NCBI GenBank assembly: GCA_946807835.1
Contig: OX327712.1
Span: 12,604,001 to 12,668,000, forward strand
From: Ailanthus altissimus
Lineage: Eukaryota > Streptophyta > Magnoliopsida > Sapindales > Simaroubaceae
Direction: 5' to 3'
Length of the DNA: 64,000 nucleotides
Notes under the pieces: model-generated
Databases searched by the model: none
The model's input: the letters and a program-made list of their open reading frames with translations, nothing else
Told to the model about the DNA's origin: nothing
Program-made: the position numbers and the translations under genes
Shown: one piece after another, positions 13,672-25,132 of the stretch
How the letters are laid out: each line of letters begins with the position of its first letter
Position numbering within the stretch: position 1 is the stretch's first letter

Positions 13672-16358
13672 TGACAAGACCTACCCTGAGACCCTCTACT
13701 GTAGATCCCACCAGCCTTGCCAAGCGCTCTGAAGGAAGTTCCTTAAAATTTAACTAGGTAAGTTGAGAAATTTCGCGAGGTAAACTCTTTTTTAGTTCTT
13801 GCTATTACTGAGAAAATTTTAGAATATACGTGAAATAACTTATTAAATTTAAAAAAATGGACAGAGTTTCCCATGTTTTTCTAAAAGTCCAATATAAACT
13901 TGCAAAGAAATTACACTTCTATATCAAACACTTCTTAATACTACCAACTAGGACCTCCTGTCATTTCCAAAATCAATCTAACTAAAGTCAATAATTTCAT
14001 TAAAATCACAAAACTGGCACACTCATAAAAAGTAAAAACGATCATCATAATATCAAACCCTTTTCGTGTTTATCCAAAACATATGTACAAATACCATGCC
14101 TATAACTACTATGTGGAAAGCAAAAAAAGTGCTATTTAGCACATTTACATGTACGAAATAATCTTTAGTTTTGGCCTACTAATCAACAGCAGCAGAATCA
14201 GCAGCTTGCGTACCAAGACCTACACCTGGAAAATGGGTTTAAAAAACACAAAACACAAAATGAGTGAGCTAAAGAGCTCAGTGACTGCATTTAAGATTTT
14301 AAATAAAATAACATTCTGCATAAATATTAAATTCTAAAAGAGATGCATAATTCATATTTCTAAAACTTATATAAAGCTGTAAAATGGTTTCTAACATCAT
14401 ATTCCGATGAAATCTTACCAAGCAAATTTTATTTACATCTTCAAAAAATAATATTCAAAATTTGTACAACATAATAACTTACATGTGCATATAAACATAT
14501 AATATGCAGTCGGTAGATCGAAAACTAGTAAAGCCCTTGCTCGGTCATTTTCTTTCTAAACTATACCAATAGTAACCCTAAAACTCTATACTCAATCAGT
14601 GACTCAACTAGCACTGCACACATGAGTAGGTCACAGGACGCCTTAACTAACAGTACCTACAATGACATCTCAAGATATCTGGTATGCAGCGGAATCCTAC
14701 ATTGCCACATATAGCGAGACAATACCCTGTACACATAGAGCGATTCACATGACTCGACAATCCGACTTCCCGGAGTTAGTGACACACCCCTAATACTTGT
14801 CTATGTGTACGTGATATATTGGTTGGGTCTAACACCATCACCACTACTATAATCTTAGGGTACCAATGGTCTTTTAAATAAATGTAGTAATTCTAAAGCT
14901 GGTTCTTAAATCAAACATGTAAAAACATATCTATGGATATATATCAAAATCATAAATCATGTTTATGCATTAAAAGCTCATAAAACATACATTTTCATTA
15001 TGCAAAAACTTAATAAACGAAAGATAAAGAAAATGACAGGTTTTTACTCATTATCGCTTCGAGCTCAAATTCGCTCCGGATTTCTGCTCATGTTACCGGT
15101 CTCAGTTTTCTTCACCTACATGCCATAAATGACATTTAGAACTAATTCAAATACTAGAAATTTAACTACTAAATGTCCTAATCGCCATACAAAGCCCGGA
15201 TGGATACTACTTTCCGACTTTCATTTACGAAGTCATTTAATCTAATCTAACTCACCATCCGAAGCCTTAAAAATTTTTAAACATCTTATAACTTTAGTTG
15301 GACATAATTGCCCTTCACCTTAACAAATTGAACAATTATGTCCCAATTTCTTTATTTTTTATTTTTTTCATCAACCATATACATTCAATATGCATAAGGT
15401 ACTATTTATACACAACAACTTAACCAAAACACAACTCAACCCTAGCTTCCCTAAAATGGCAAAATTTCACCATATGTTCCAACACATTTCTTTTCTCAAT
15501 TTCTTGTTTCAGTTGCATCAAAATCAAGCCAACTTCATTCTAATGTCCTAATTACAACTAATTAAAGTCTCTATATCAAAATCACCAAAAACTCTAATTC
15601 TTACCTTGCCAATTTCTACAATTTAATGACTCCTTCAAGCTCTACACTAGAATTTAACTCAATCTCTTTTTTTCTAGATTTTCACTAGTGAAGGCTTCAA
15701 TTGAGCTTAAGAACTTATATTTGACCTTATTATAGCTTGATTAAGCATGAAAAATTATTAAAAAAAACTAAAATTTCACTGTAGCAGCACCACTCTTCTC
15801 TTACACGAATTTTGCTTCTCTTTTGCTTTATGTGTTATGCTTTAATCTCTTCAAATTTCTACACACTTATACTATATATATAGTGCTCCCTCAATTGATC
15901 AATTTGCCCCTCAACTTACTCTAAAGTTCTAATTTGCCATTGGTTGGAAACTAAGTATGTAATTGGTTCCTTTGTAACTATTTAGTTAGAATAGTCAAAG
16001 GAACTAACTAGAATTTCTAACTTGGCAATCTATAAAATTGTCTCTAATTGGCCCATTCTCTAATATATGGATTGTGTTTCTCAACAATGGCTTGTTCCAT
16101 ACATAACCCTTAAATTAAAATTCATGTGGTAAATTAAAATTTTCTTTTCCAAGCCAATAGAGAAATATTCCAAAAATATTCTAAGGTTATACGACACTCC
16201 GACCGAGTATGAAATTACTAAATTAGGTCTAATATCTCTCACGCCCATCATAAAAAAAATATTTCTAATAGGGTTAGAATTGGATAACCCTACGGTGTCT
16301 TCATTACTCTATACCAAAATCTAGGTGCCAATACTACGAATAGGGATTAGATATTACA
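13672..16358 (-). mobile_element. Solo LTR, 2,687 bp, with 5-bp target duplication ACTTA
   Basis: Outer ends read TGACAAGACCTACCCTGAGA on + and end ATATTACA, giving the TG..CA termini of an LTR. ACTTA flanks it exactly (13667-13671 and 16359-16363), and removing it restores the family A LTR. It lacks coding frames. The orientation is inferred as minus (TGTAATATCTAATCCC start) from similarity in style to Ty3/gypsy LTRs, including the paired words GAGTGAGCTAAAGAGCTCAG near 14261. The solo-LTR state implies recombination between two LTRs of a full element. The superfamily is an inference. Confidence 0.8.
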
Positions 16359-16504
16359 ACTTATCTCTATATTCGTATTTCTATAAACAATATCCGCAAA
16401 TACTTTGCGATATTATTTATCCCACATGAAACTCTTTCTCTGGTTTATTACTTATAGTTATAAGACTTTCTGAAATACAATCTCGAAATATCAAGATATA
16501 CAAC

Positions 16505-17840
16505 TGATTGGGATGTTATAGTAGCTAAGCACAAGTGCATGCTATCGTATCAAGTAATATAGGATTTTAACTCCAGATATCGATCCCACAAGGACTATAC
16601 AATCTAATTCTATAAATCAAGTACTAAAATTATATCCACTTAAATTTTATTCAAAAAACTAAAATCTTGAATTTATTTAACTAATTTAACTCTATCAATT
16701 AAACTAAACAAAAGGAAAGAGTAGAATTCACAAAATAAAGATAATCTAAGATTTTGACTTGTCCTCCTAGTATTTCATTGGACTCATTAACCACTTAGTT
16801 AATCTCTTAATACCAATTGATTCGCTTAGATAATAATCTTATCACAAGCCTCTGTCGATGGTCAAGTGACTATATTACACATTCTAACAATCACCTATAT
16901 GTCTATAGTAATTAAATCAGAATATAATTCATTAAGATTAGGTCTAAATTATATCATACATGCCACCTAGCTATATGTCTATTCTAGATGGAACTTATAG
17001 TTGTTACTCTATAATCATGCATCATACTATTCTAGGCTAAACACATGAATCCCTTTGTCAAGTTCATCATAGTTCCTCAATTATCTAAAATATTGATCTG
17101 GTATAATGAAAACATTAAACACAAATAGAATGAATCAATTAAATGTAACAAGTTCATAAACTAAAATTTAACATAATCCAAATCTATACTAGGTTTACAT
17201 AGTCTAACCCTAGATAAACAAATTAACCAATCACAAAACTAAATGTATCAAACCAATTCATAAATATCAACAAGAAAAAGAGCATAATGATAAAGAAAGA
17301 GAAGAAAAACTAATCAAGGTGACTCCTTGATACGCTTCTCCCTCAATCTTGACTTGAAGCTTGAATCTTGATCTTAGTTCTTTAATCTTTGGTTTTGATA
17401 TTTAATTTTGTGTTGCAAATTCTCTCTCTAAGTTTTTTCATATTTTCTCTCTTTTTCTCTTCTCTTTTTCCTTAGGGTTTTTGACATTTTATTTATAGAT
17501 TTTTGTCTTCAAATTATTGTTCACTAGTACTGTAGTAAAATACTGTTCATGGATTACTTTCCTCCTAGGATACTGTTCACCACCACGAGTACTGTGGCGC
17601 TTAGCTGTTGACCTGGGTACTGCGGCGCTCGGTCGTTGGGCGCCCAACCATAGTGTCTATTTTGTATTTTGAGTATAATTTCTTCGTTTGACGTCCGATT
17701 CGCCTCCCGTTCATTCCTATACATCACATTTTTTATCGTACATCTATATATGATAAAAAAAACACAATTAAATAGCCAAATATTTATGATTTGAAGTAAA
17801 AAATAAACGTTGGGTATAAATCATACTTACGCCCCTATCA
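16505..17840 (-). mobile_element. Solo LTR, 1,336 bp, with 5-bp target duplication ACAAC
   Basis: The + strand ends are TGATTGGGATGTTATAGTAG and CGCCCCTATCA. On minus it starts TGATAGGGGCGTAAGTATGA and ends CCCAATCA, giving TG..CA termini with a 12-bp imperfect inverted end. ACAAC lies directly on both sides (16500-16504 and 17841-17845). The surrounding sequence is the family A LTR. The TATCGATCCCACAAGGACT word near its left end is common in plant LTR-type repeats. No coding frame is present. Orientation is inferred. Confidence 0.8.
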
Positions 17841-18624
17841 ACAACTCACTTATATGAGTCAACGAATCCCATATCTACATATATCGAACTGCATGAGTAT
17901 TGGACCATACTCAGCGATACCTAACTATCAAACTATGAAATGTCCGTGATATTTGTAGAACCTAAGTATAGTAGATCACTCACAATCTCATTATGGTGCT
18001 TAAGTCAAGGGACACAAATACTATTTAACTCAAGATGACCCTTAATTGACGGGTTTATGGATATCTATTAGAGATTCTTATTGAGTCTATTCAGTACCCA
18101 GTCCTCACTGAATACTCGTATGCCTATACGAGCTTCCATTAAACTCATAGTTTACTAAGATTAACCATCTGGACAATTTAGATATAGACATATACTGATT
18201 TATATATGATAAGGTCTTTATCGACAGAGCCGCATCAGTGAAGAAAGATTAGGAACATTATATTTGAGAATATTCTTTGCACAATGACATTTCTTAGCAC
18301 TATTTGTAACTCTTTACAACAATGTCATTACTAATATATTCTTAAGTTTTTATCCCATTTTAGATAAAACTCAAACTCTTTAGATTTCACTGACACTTAT
18401 AACCTGCTAACTCTTAACAGTTATAATTCTCAGTGTAGCTAAATCTTAGCACTGATCCAAACTTCTTTGAACCAAATCTGAACTCTTTCAAATCATACAG
18501 TGTCTGAAATATTACAAGTATCTTACCATATATATTTAATATTAATGATTTTATTCGAAATGTTTAATTGCATAAATATTATTTATACACTATTGAAATG
18601 GCACGTAAGCACCATTTTTGAACA

Positions 18625-18958
18625 TTTGGGTGGAACTATAGTGAATGTCTTTATTTTGTGTGGACAAAAGAAACACTAATAGATTCTTTAAGAGTTTTTA
18701 TTATTGTATTCATTAATAATCTCTTGAAAGAGATTGGGTGATTTATATTTCTTTTGTGAACTTTAATGAGAGAGGTTAGGATCTTTTAATCCACCGTAGT
18801 CATAGGAGTTGTGATGAACCACGTAATTCTTTGCATGTGTTTTTTAGTAATCTTGTTCTTATTCTTGCTCTAATTTTTCTTGTGATTGAATGCTTCTACA
18901 ATAATTAGATATTAGGACAAAGACTAATCGCTATTAGTGGTAAGGCTAATATCCTTCA
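18625..18958 (+). mobile_element. 5' LTR remnant of a Tnt1/Tork-type copia element
   Basis: It lies directly upstream of a primer-binding-like site and a copia gag remnant, and ends ATCCTTCA, so it is the end of a 5' LTR. The left part is cut by the minus family A LTR ending at 18624, so the LTR start is not seen. Confidence 0.5.
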
Positions 18959-18964
18959 ATGAAC

Positions 18965-18977
18965 TGATATCAGAGCC
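18965..18977 (+). other. Primer binding site (initiator Met tRNA type)
   Basis: TGATATCAGAGCC matches the plant initiator methionine tRNA complement TGGTATCAGAGC at nearly every base. It lies a few bases after the putative LTR end and before gag, the expected place for priming of reverse transcription. Confidence 0.7.
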
Positions 18978-19007
18978 AAGGTTAAAGAATATACCTAATT
19001 GTTATTA

Positions 19008-20070
19008 ACCATGTAAATTCTCAAACAAGATATAAAAAAGTTTAATGGGATGAATGAATTCAATCTATGAAAGGTAAAAGTTATGACTTTATTAATGAGT
19101 TAAGGGTTAGACTCAGTTTTAGAGGTAATCTAAGCAACCATTAAAGAAGAAAAGAAACCTATGAATCTTTGAGAGTTAGATTGGGATGTTATTCTAATGA
19201 AAGCCCATAATACCATAGTTTTAGCATTGAGTGATGAAGTATTAAAAGATATAGCTGAAGAAAAGACGACAATGGGTCTATGGAAGAAGCTTGAAGCACT
19301 ATACATAACTAAGTCTTTGGCAAATTATCTATATATGAAGAAGAAGTTGTATCAGCTGTCTATGTTTAAGGAATCTTCAATAAGAGATTATATTAATGCT
19401 TTCAATAAAATCATGATAGATCTTGACACAATAAACCTTATGATCTAGGATAAAGACGATGCCATCATCTTGTTATGTTCATTACCATCGAGTTATAAGC
19501 ACTTTGTGATACACTCATTTATGGTAGATAGACTCTAACCATGAAGGATGTCTATGCCTTATTGAACTCAAAAGAATTAGAAAAAAAAAGTTTGAATCCA
19601 ACAGTGCAACAATTATGGTTGTAAGAGGAAAAAAGAACAACCAATCTAGGAAAAGATCTAAGAAGTGTTTTCTTTGCAAGAAATAGTGACATTTCCTTTG
19701 TCCAAAAATAAAAGAAAGGGATAAAGATGCTATAATAGTATGTCACAAAAATGACTTGAAAGTTGTAGACTCCGTTATAAACTCTAAGGGGAGGTACGCA
19801 AGAGAATAGATACTAGATTCTAGTTATAATGTCTATATGTGTCTTGATAGATCTTTGTTCACCAACTATAAAGTCATTTAGGGTAAAGTACTAATAGAGA
19901 ATGACAGATATAAGGATGAGGATGCATGATAGAAAGCTTGGGGACTTACTTAGTGTAAGATATGTTCCTAAATTGAGAAGGAACTTGATGTTCCTATGAA
20001 AGCTAGATGAAGAAGGGTATTCGATTCGAGCAGAAAAAGAAATATTGAAGGTAGTAAAATGATCTATAAT
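19008..20070 (+). pseudogene. Copia gag and protease remnant (Tnt1-94-like)
   Basis: The gag reading opens near KKFNGMNEFNL and includes an uninterrupted 83-aa piece (19197-19448) with VLALSDEVLKDIAEEKTTMG and LWKKLEALYITKSLANYLYM, the hallmark of the UBN2 gag domain of Tnt1-type copia elements. Several stops precede and follow it. From about 19810 a protease-like stretch reads ILDSSYNVYMCLDRSLFTNY, and from 19925 MHDRKLGDLLSVRYVPKLRR, the usual continuation. The aspartic protease triad is D-S-S rather than D-S-G. After about 20070 the frame is lost, and the rest of pol is absent. The last part belongs to the 1.2-kb tandem duplication. Confidence 0.75.
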
Positions 20071-20284
20071 GATAAAGAGTGAGAAGCATAAAAAATGGCT
20101 CTTTATACTTGATGAAATTGCAAAACAAGAGTATAATCTAAGAAAGAAGAAGAAGAAGGAGAGGCAAGTATAATTAATTATGAAATTTACATTAAAATAG
20201 AGAGGAAGAGATAAAAATAAAGAAAGAAGCAGCAAGTGGATAAATGTTTGTATTCTTCTTCGTCTTCTTTATTTTTTATTAGGA

Positions 20285-20585
20285 AAAGATTATTTAGACC
20301 CATGTTATAATGAAGTGACTGTTTACTCACCATGTTTAAAAAATGAACCATTTTCACCCATTTTTATTAAATTTAATAAAATTTCTCATTTTTTTTTTAA
20401 AACAATTGGTTGAAAATGAAAGTTATCAATAATACTAATTGGCAATAAAAATTTTTTTTTAAAAAATGGCAATTCTATTAACTTTAACATAAAATATTGT
20501 AAAGAAAAGGTAAAAATGGATAATTTTAAAAGTATAATGAGTAAATTGTCACTTTCACTATAGCACAGGAGTCCAAAAATCCTTT
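20285..20585. mobile_element. MITE with imperfect ~45-bp terminal inverted repeats, copy 1
   Basis: The left end AAAGATTATTTAGACCCATG and the reverse complement of the right end AAAGGATTTTTGGACTCCTG pair at most positions. The similarity continues inward to GTGACTGTTTACTCA versus GTGACAATTTACTCA. It is about 301 bp, AT-rich and non-coding. No clear target duplication was found, so the superfamily is open. Confidence 0.6.
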
Positions 20586-20589
20586 ATAC

Positions 20590-22429
20590 TTCATCTGAAA
20601 GAGTTGTTTGATGTATCTAAGCCAAAGGGTAAGAGTAAATGCAATGGAAAGTGTTTTCGTTAAGGTGAGGTTGGACATTGAAAACGTAACTATCTAAAGT
20701 TCTTTGCCACAGAAAAGATAAAAGCATTAGGTGTTTGTTTACCTATCATTAACATTTTATTAGTTTTAGATACTAGTATAGGTTGAATATTAGATACTGG
20801 ATGTCCTTTTCATATCTACAATATATTATAGAGTCTGAGGGGTGCTAGAAAGCTATAGAGAGAAGAAGTATAGTTTCACATAGGAAATGGAGATTTCCTA
20901 GATGTTGAAGCTGTTAGAACTTTTAAGTTACTTCTCTCTTTAGGTTGTAGTATTTTGTTGTATAATTGTTATTGTATGCCAAATATTATTAGGCAAATCA
21001 TATCCCTTCTTGCATTAGACAAATAGGGTTATAATGTACATATTATGAATAATTCCTTGTATTTATATGATAAAAATAGTATTTTGCTAGCTGATTATTT
21101 GTTGATGAATGACTATTATATTTTGGATGCATGATAGAAAGCTTGGGGACTTACTTAGTGTAAGATATGTTCCTAAATTGAGAAGGAACTTGATGTTCCT
21201 ATGAAAGCTAGATGAAGAAGGGTATTCGATTCGAGCAGAAAAAGAAATATTGAAGGTAGTAAAATGATCTATAATGATAAAGAGTGAGAAGCATAAGAAA
21301 TGGCTCTTTATACTTGATGAAATTGCAAAACAAGATTATAATCTAAGAAAGAAGAAGAAGAAGGAGAGGCAAGTATAATTAATTATGAAATTTACATTAA
21401 AATAGAGAGGAAGAGATAAAAATAAAGAAAGAAGCAGCAAGTGGATAAATGTTTGTATTCTTCTTCGTCTTCTTTATTTTTTATTAGGAAAAGATTATTT
21501 AGACCCATGTTATAATGAAGTGACTGTTTACTCACCATGTTTAAAAAATGAACCATTTTCACCCATTTTTATTAAATTTAATAAAATTACTCATTTTTTT
21601 AAAAAAACAATTGGTTGAAAATGAAAGTTATCAATAATACCAATTGGCAATAAAAAAAAGTTTTTAAAAAATGGCAATTCTATTAACTTTAACATAAAAT
21701 ATTGTAAAGAAAAGGTAAAAATGGATAATTTTAAAAGTATAATGAGTAAATTGTCACTTTCACTATAGCACAGGAGTCCAAAAATCCTTTATACTTAATC
21801 TGAAAGAGTTGTTTGATGTATCCAAGCCAAAGGGTAAGAGTAAATGCAATGGAAAGTGTTTTCGTTAAGGTGAGGTTGGACATTGAAAATGTAACTATCT
21901 AAAGTTCGTTGCCACAGAAAAGATAAAAGCATTAGGTGTTTGTTTACCTATCATTAACATTTTATTAGTTTTAGATACTAGTATAGGTTGAATATTAGAT
22001 ATTGGATGTCCTTTTCATATCTACAATATATTATGGAGTCTGAGGGGTGCTAGAAAGCTATAGAGAGAAGAAGTATAGTTTCACATAGGAAATGGAGATT
22101 TCCTAGATGTTGAAGCTGTTAGAACTTTTAAGTTACTTCTCTCTTTGGGTTGTAGTATTTTGTTGTATAATTGTTATTGTATGCCAAATATTATTAGGCA
22201 AATCATATCCCTTCTTGCATTAGACAAATAAGGTTATAATGTACATATTAGGAATAATTCCTTGTATTTATATGATAAAAATAGTATTTTGCTAGCTGAT
22301 TATTTGTTGATGAATGACTATTATATTTTGGATACAACAAAAAATGTCTTGAACGCTCAGGTGAATAATAGAAAGAGTTCAGAGACTTTGAATAATACTA
22401 AATTGAGGTATATTAGATTTTGTCATATA
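20590..22429 (+). pseudogene. Second-type copia gag zinc knuckle and protease remnant (present twice)
   Basis: After the MITE, the reading LFDVSKPKGKSKCNGKCF is followed by a decayed zinc knuckle (GEVGH.KRNY). A protease-like stretch LDTGCPFHIYN comes next, then LLYNCYCMPNIIRQIISL and LDKQGYN-type readings, typical of the other large plant copia group. The region is copied in both units of the tandem duplication (20590-21124 and 21795-22329). After the second unit the frame 22262-22429 continues through NVLNAQVNNRKSSETLNN to LRYIRFCHI, the gag-pre-integrase region. It then stops exactly where an LTR begins at 22430. Integrase, reverse transcriptase and RNase H are therefore deleted. It is not functional. 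Confidence 0.7.
21490..21790. mobile_element. MITE, copy 2 (duplicated with its host segment)
   Basis: Same element as at 20285-20585, displaced by exactly 1,205 bp. It arose by the segmental duplication, not by a new insertion. Confidence 0.6.
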
Positions 22430-22970
22430 TGTTGGAGATGGTGCTTATGTGCTATTCCAATATTGTATAAATACTAATTGTTAATATTTATATAATATAC
22501 ATTTAATAAAATCATTAATATTAATCATATATAATACTATGCTTGTAACTCTATAAATATTGTAATCTAAAGGAGTACAGATATGATTTAAAGAAGTTTA
22601 GATCAGGGTTAAGAATTAGCATCACTAACAATTATAAATGCTAAGGGGCTAGCAGGTTATAATAGTCAGTTAATTTCTAAGGAATTAAAGTCTTGTCTGT
22701 AATTGGACAATGACTTGAGGATATACTAGTAATGACATAGTTACAAGAGTTGCAATCAGGTGTTAAGATATATCATTATGTAAATATATTCTCAAACACT
22801 ATGTTCCTGATCCATTGATGCAGATCTATTAGTGAATCAATTTTGTATAGATCAATGTATGTTTATATCTGTAAGGTACACATTGTTATTCTAGCTAACC
22901 ATGAGCTTGGAGCTCGTATAGACATTCGGGTATTTAGTCAGAACTGAATACCAAACTGACTCAAATTAAG
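22430..22970 (+). mobile_element. Family A copia LTR, truncated copy (3' LTR of a deleted element)
   Basis: It starts TGTTGGAGATGGTGCTTATG and follows the family A LTR through GTAATCTAAAGGAGT, TACTAGTAATGACATAGTTA and GAGCTCGTATAGACATTCGG. Similarity ends near 22970. It directly abuts the copia coding remnant, with no polypurine tract or pol between, so an internal deletion fused the two. Confidence 0.75.
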
Positions 22971-23686
22971 TTTGTATTTTTTTATTATATTATTTATTTA
23001 ATTTAATTTAATTTAACTACATTAAATAAATTTATTATTTATTTAATTTTTTTAATAATATGATTAAAACAAATAAATAAATAATTTTAAATAAAAAGAT
23101 TCTAGTAGTAAGTACTATTTAGTATAGCGAATATTATTAAAATAGTAAACAAGTATTTTTGTTCAAATATATTGTGTTTAACTAAATAAGTTAAAAAATT
23201 TAAACAATAATTAAATTAGTTAAGTGGTTTAAAATTTTTATTATTTGCAAAAAATTTCCTTCTACTAAGTGCCAGTGTTTACGTAATTTTGTACTGGCTA
23301 CTAGTGCCACCCTATAAAGAGTTATTTGACAAGTTCTAATATTTCGATATATAACTTAACAATCTTCATTGAGGGATATTTATAACAATTTTTTCGTAAT
23401 TTTAAAACAAAATTTCATGAAAATTTGAAACAGATGAGAGCTGTTGCATTGCAAATTTGAAAGAAAGCTAAACAAGATCAACTAAGTACACTCATGGTTT
23501 TATTATGCACCAAAACAATAAGTATTTAAATATGTAAAAAATATTAAAGATATAAATTGAATTATATGTATTCTAAGATTTTACTATTTGTTCCAATTTC
23601 AGGTTTGAATTTCTTCATAAATCATTATATATATAAAGAAGCCTGAATTTTAGTGTATCGTTTAGTGAAAACTTTTCCTCTAAAAG
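22971..23686. other. Very AT-rich spacer, nothing recognised
   Basis: Runs of ATTTAATTTAATTTAATTTA near 22995 and other AT tracts. No coding frame and no TIR pair found. Confidence 0.5.
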
Positions 23687-23702
23687 GTTTAAAAAGAGTA
23701 AT

Positions 23703-24924
23703 GTTTTTTTGAGTGAAATGATATCATATCATTAATATCGTCAAAATATTACATCAGATTCTTTTGATAAACATATCAAAAGAATAACAACGAAAGATTA
23801 AATACATTTTGAGAATATCTGATTCAAGCCTCTTGTAAAAAAAAGGCCGCCATACCTATAGTGGGTAAGGACAAGACTTTTTCAAAAGAAAGATAAGATA
23901 GACCTTTCCGAAGAAAGGAAAAACCAACCTTTTCATAGAAAGGGAAATACAGACCTCCGTAGGAGGAAAATGCATACCTCCATATGAGGGAAATACAGAT
24001 CCCTTTAACAAGGGAGAAATTATTATCGCATAAAATTAAAAGTAAACTAAGTCAAACCAACAGCATACATCAACAACAATGAGCAAACAAACCACATCAT
24101 CCGGGACTATGATAATAAACTACCGAGCAGAGCACCATCGGATTGGAGCAAAGCTGCTGAGAGAGGTGAATGCTTGGAAAGGTAGAGAGTTCAGAGAGAT
24201 GGCCAGAGGGTTACCCACATCTCGCAGTATGCCCAAACGACGGGAGCATCCGAGAAATGAAGACGCCACGGCAGAACTCTGGCAGCTGACCAGAGTTCTG
24301 CCGTGGCGTCTGCAGAACAGTGGCGACCAAAAGGCACTGACTTTACAAAAATGGCCGATAGCTTCAAGCAGCGGTGATGCAAGCTGCCAGATTTGCAACT
24401 GCCCTATGGAGAGTAGCAGGCTGTAGGAGCAAGGCTACACTAGGGCAATAGGTAGAATTCTGATGGTGGACGGTGCGGCAAGGGGTCAGAAAGATGGTCG
24501 GGGATGAGGTGAGAAAGGCAGACGGCTACGTCGACAAGTGGTAAGAAAGGGCGGCACATCTGTGGCGTACGGGGAATCACAAACATCGAGCAGGAGCTCG
24601 CCGGTCAGGGTGCTAGATCCACCTGAAACAGAACAAGAAAACACCACAGAAACAAAGGTTCTGCAATAGCTGAGGGCCACGAACCATACGCAGGAGCACG
24701 CCGGCCTGAGTCTATGCCTTCACCTAAAAAAGGGCACAAAAAACGAAAACACACAAAAACAGAAAAGACGAAGAAGATCGGTGCATGCTAGAAATAGAGA
24801 GTCGAAAAGAAAAGGCCTCTAGAGAAAGGCCGACGGCCTCTCTCCGGAGGGCTTGGCAGCTGCGGCTTAAGGACCTTTGGGAGCGTTTTTATTTTTGGGA
24901 GCTAGGGCGTCCACAAATTGCTCA
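23703..24924 (-). mobile_element. LINE-like GC-rich retroposon with 16-bp target duplication
   Basis: Flanked by GTTTAAAAAGAGTAAT (23687-23702) and GTTTGAAAAGAGTAAT (24925-24940), a 16-bp target duplication with one mismatch. Read on minus it starts near TGAGCAATTTGTGGACGCCC. It passes a GC-rich body and ends ATATGATATCATTTCACTCA followed by a short A run next to the duplication, the layout expected of target-primed retroposition. Near the 3' end are several short palindromic CC-GG units (24020-23900), for example CCTCCTACGGAGG. No reverse transcriptase or endonuclease frame was found, so this is a non-autonomous or internally deleted LINE derivative. Open frames within it (24079-24426 on +, 24120-24398 on minus) match nothing I know. 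Confidence 0.65.
24261..24311. repeat. Perfect 22-bp inverted repeat with 7-nt loop
   Basis: The arm 24261-24282 (AGACGCCACGGCAGAACTCT plus GG) is exactly complementary to 24290-24311, with CAGCTGA between. The stem is GC-rich and perfect, unusual in old repeat DNA. It lies inside the retroposon. Confidence 0.95.
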
Positions 24925-25132
24925 GTTTGAAAAGAGTAATTAATACATGAACATCTAAAAGTACATGCTCTACATACATGAATCTTATCTTTTAAAATCA
25001 AAGTAGATTAACATCTCAATCAAATTAACACTTTTATATATATATATATATATAATTTTTGGACCTTAGATCAATACACATCTATTTGCTCAAATTAAAT
25101 TTAAATATGTATTAATTATAATATGTTGATTA

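Larger units (their letters stand above)
12225..18624 (-). mobile_element. Family A copia LTR, minus orientation, interrupted by two solo LTRs
   Basis: Read on minus from 18624, the LTR begins TGTTCAAAAATGGTGCTTAC and matches copies at 6981, 10315, 22430 and 30849. Three blocks belong to it: 17846-18624, 16364-16499 and about 12225-13671. The blocks are separated by two later insertions (13672-16358 and 16505-17840), each bordered by an exact 5-bp duplication, and rejoin in register with copy 1 when the insertions are removed. The 3' end near 12225 is approximate because a 243-bp tandem duplication lies there. No gag or pol was found on its inner side. Confidence 0.75.
19920..22329. repeat. 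1,205-bp tandem segmental duplication
   Basis: Positions 19920-21124 and 21125-22329 are the same 1,205-bp unit, head to tail. I count roughly 15 base differences plus small compensating indels in A/T runs, so identity is close to 99%. The unit joins the end of a Tnt1-like protease, a MITE and a second copia gag-protease fragment. The junction word GGAT is present at both unit starts and just after the second unit, suggesting a short-homology breakpoint. The high identity contrasts with the heavily decayed copia remnants around it, so the duplication is recent. Confidence 0.95.

Noticed and set aside
24079..24426. 115-aa + frame and overlapping minus frames (24120-24398, 24191-24382)
   Set aside because: They lie across the perfect hairpin inside a GC-rich retroposon, so open frames on both strands are expected by chance. 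No similarity is recognised.
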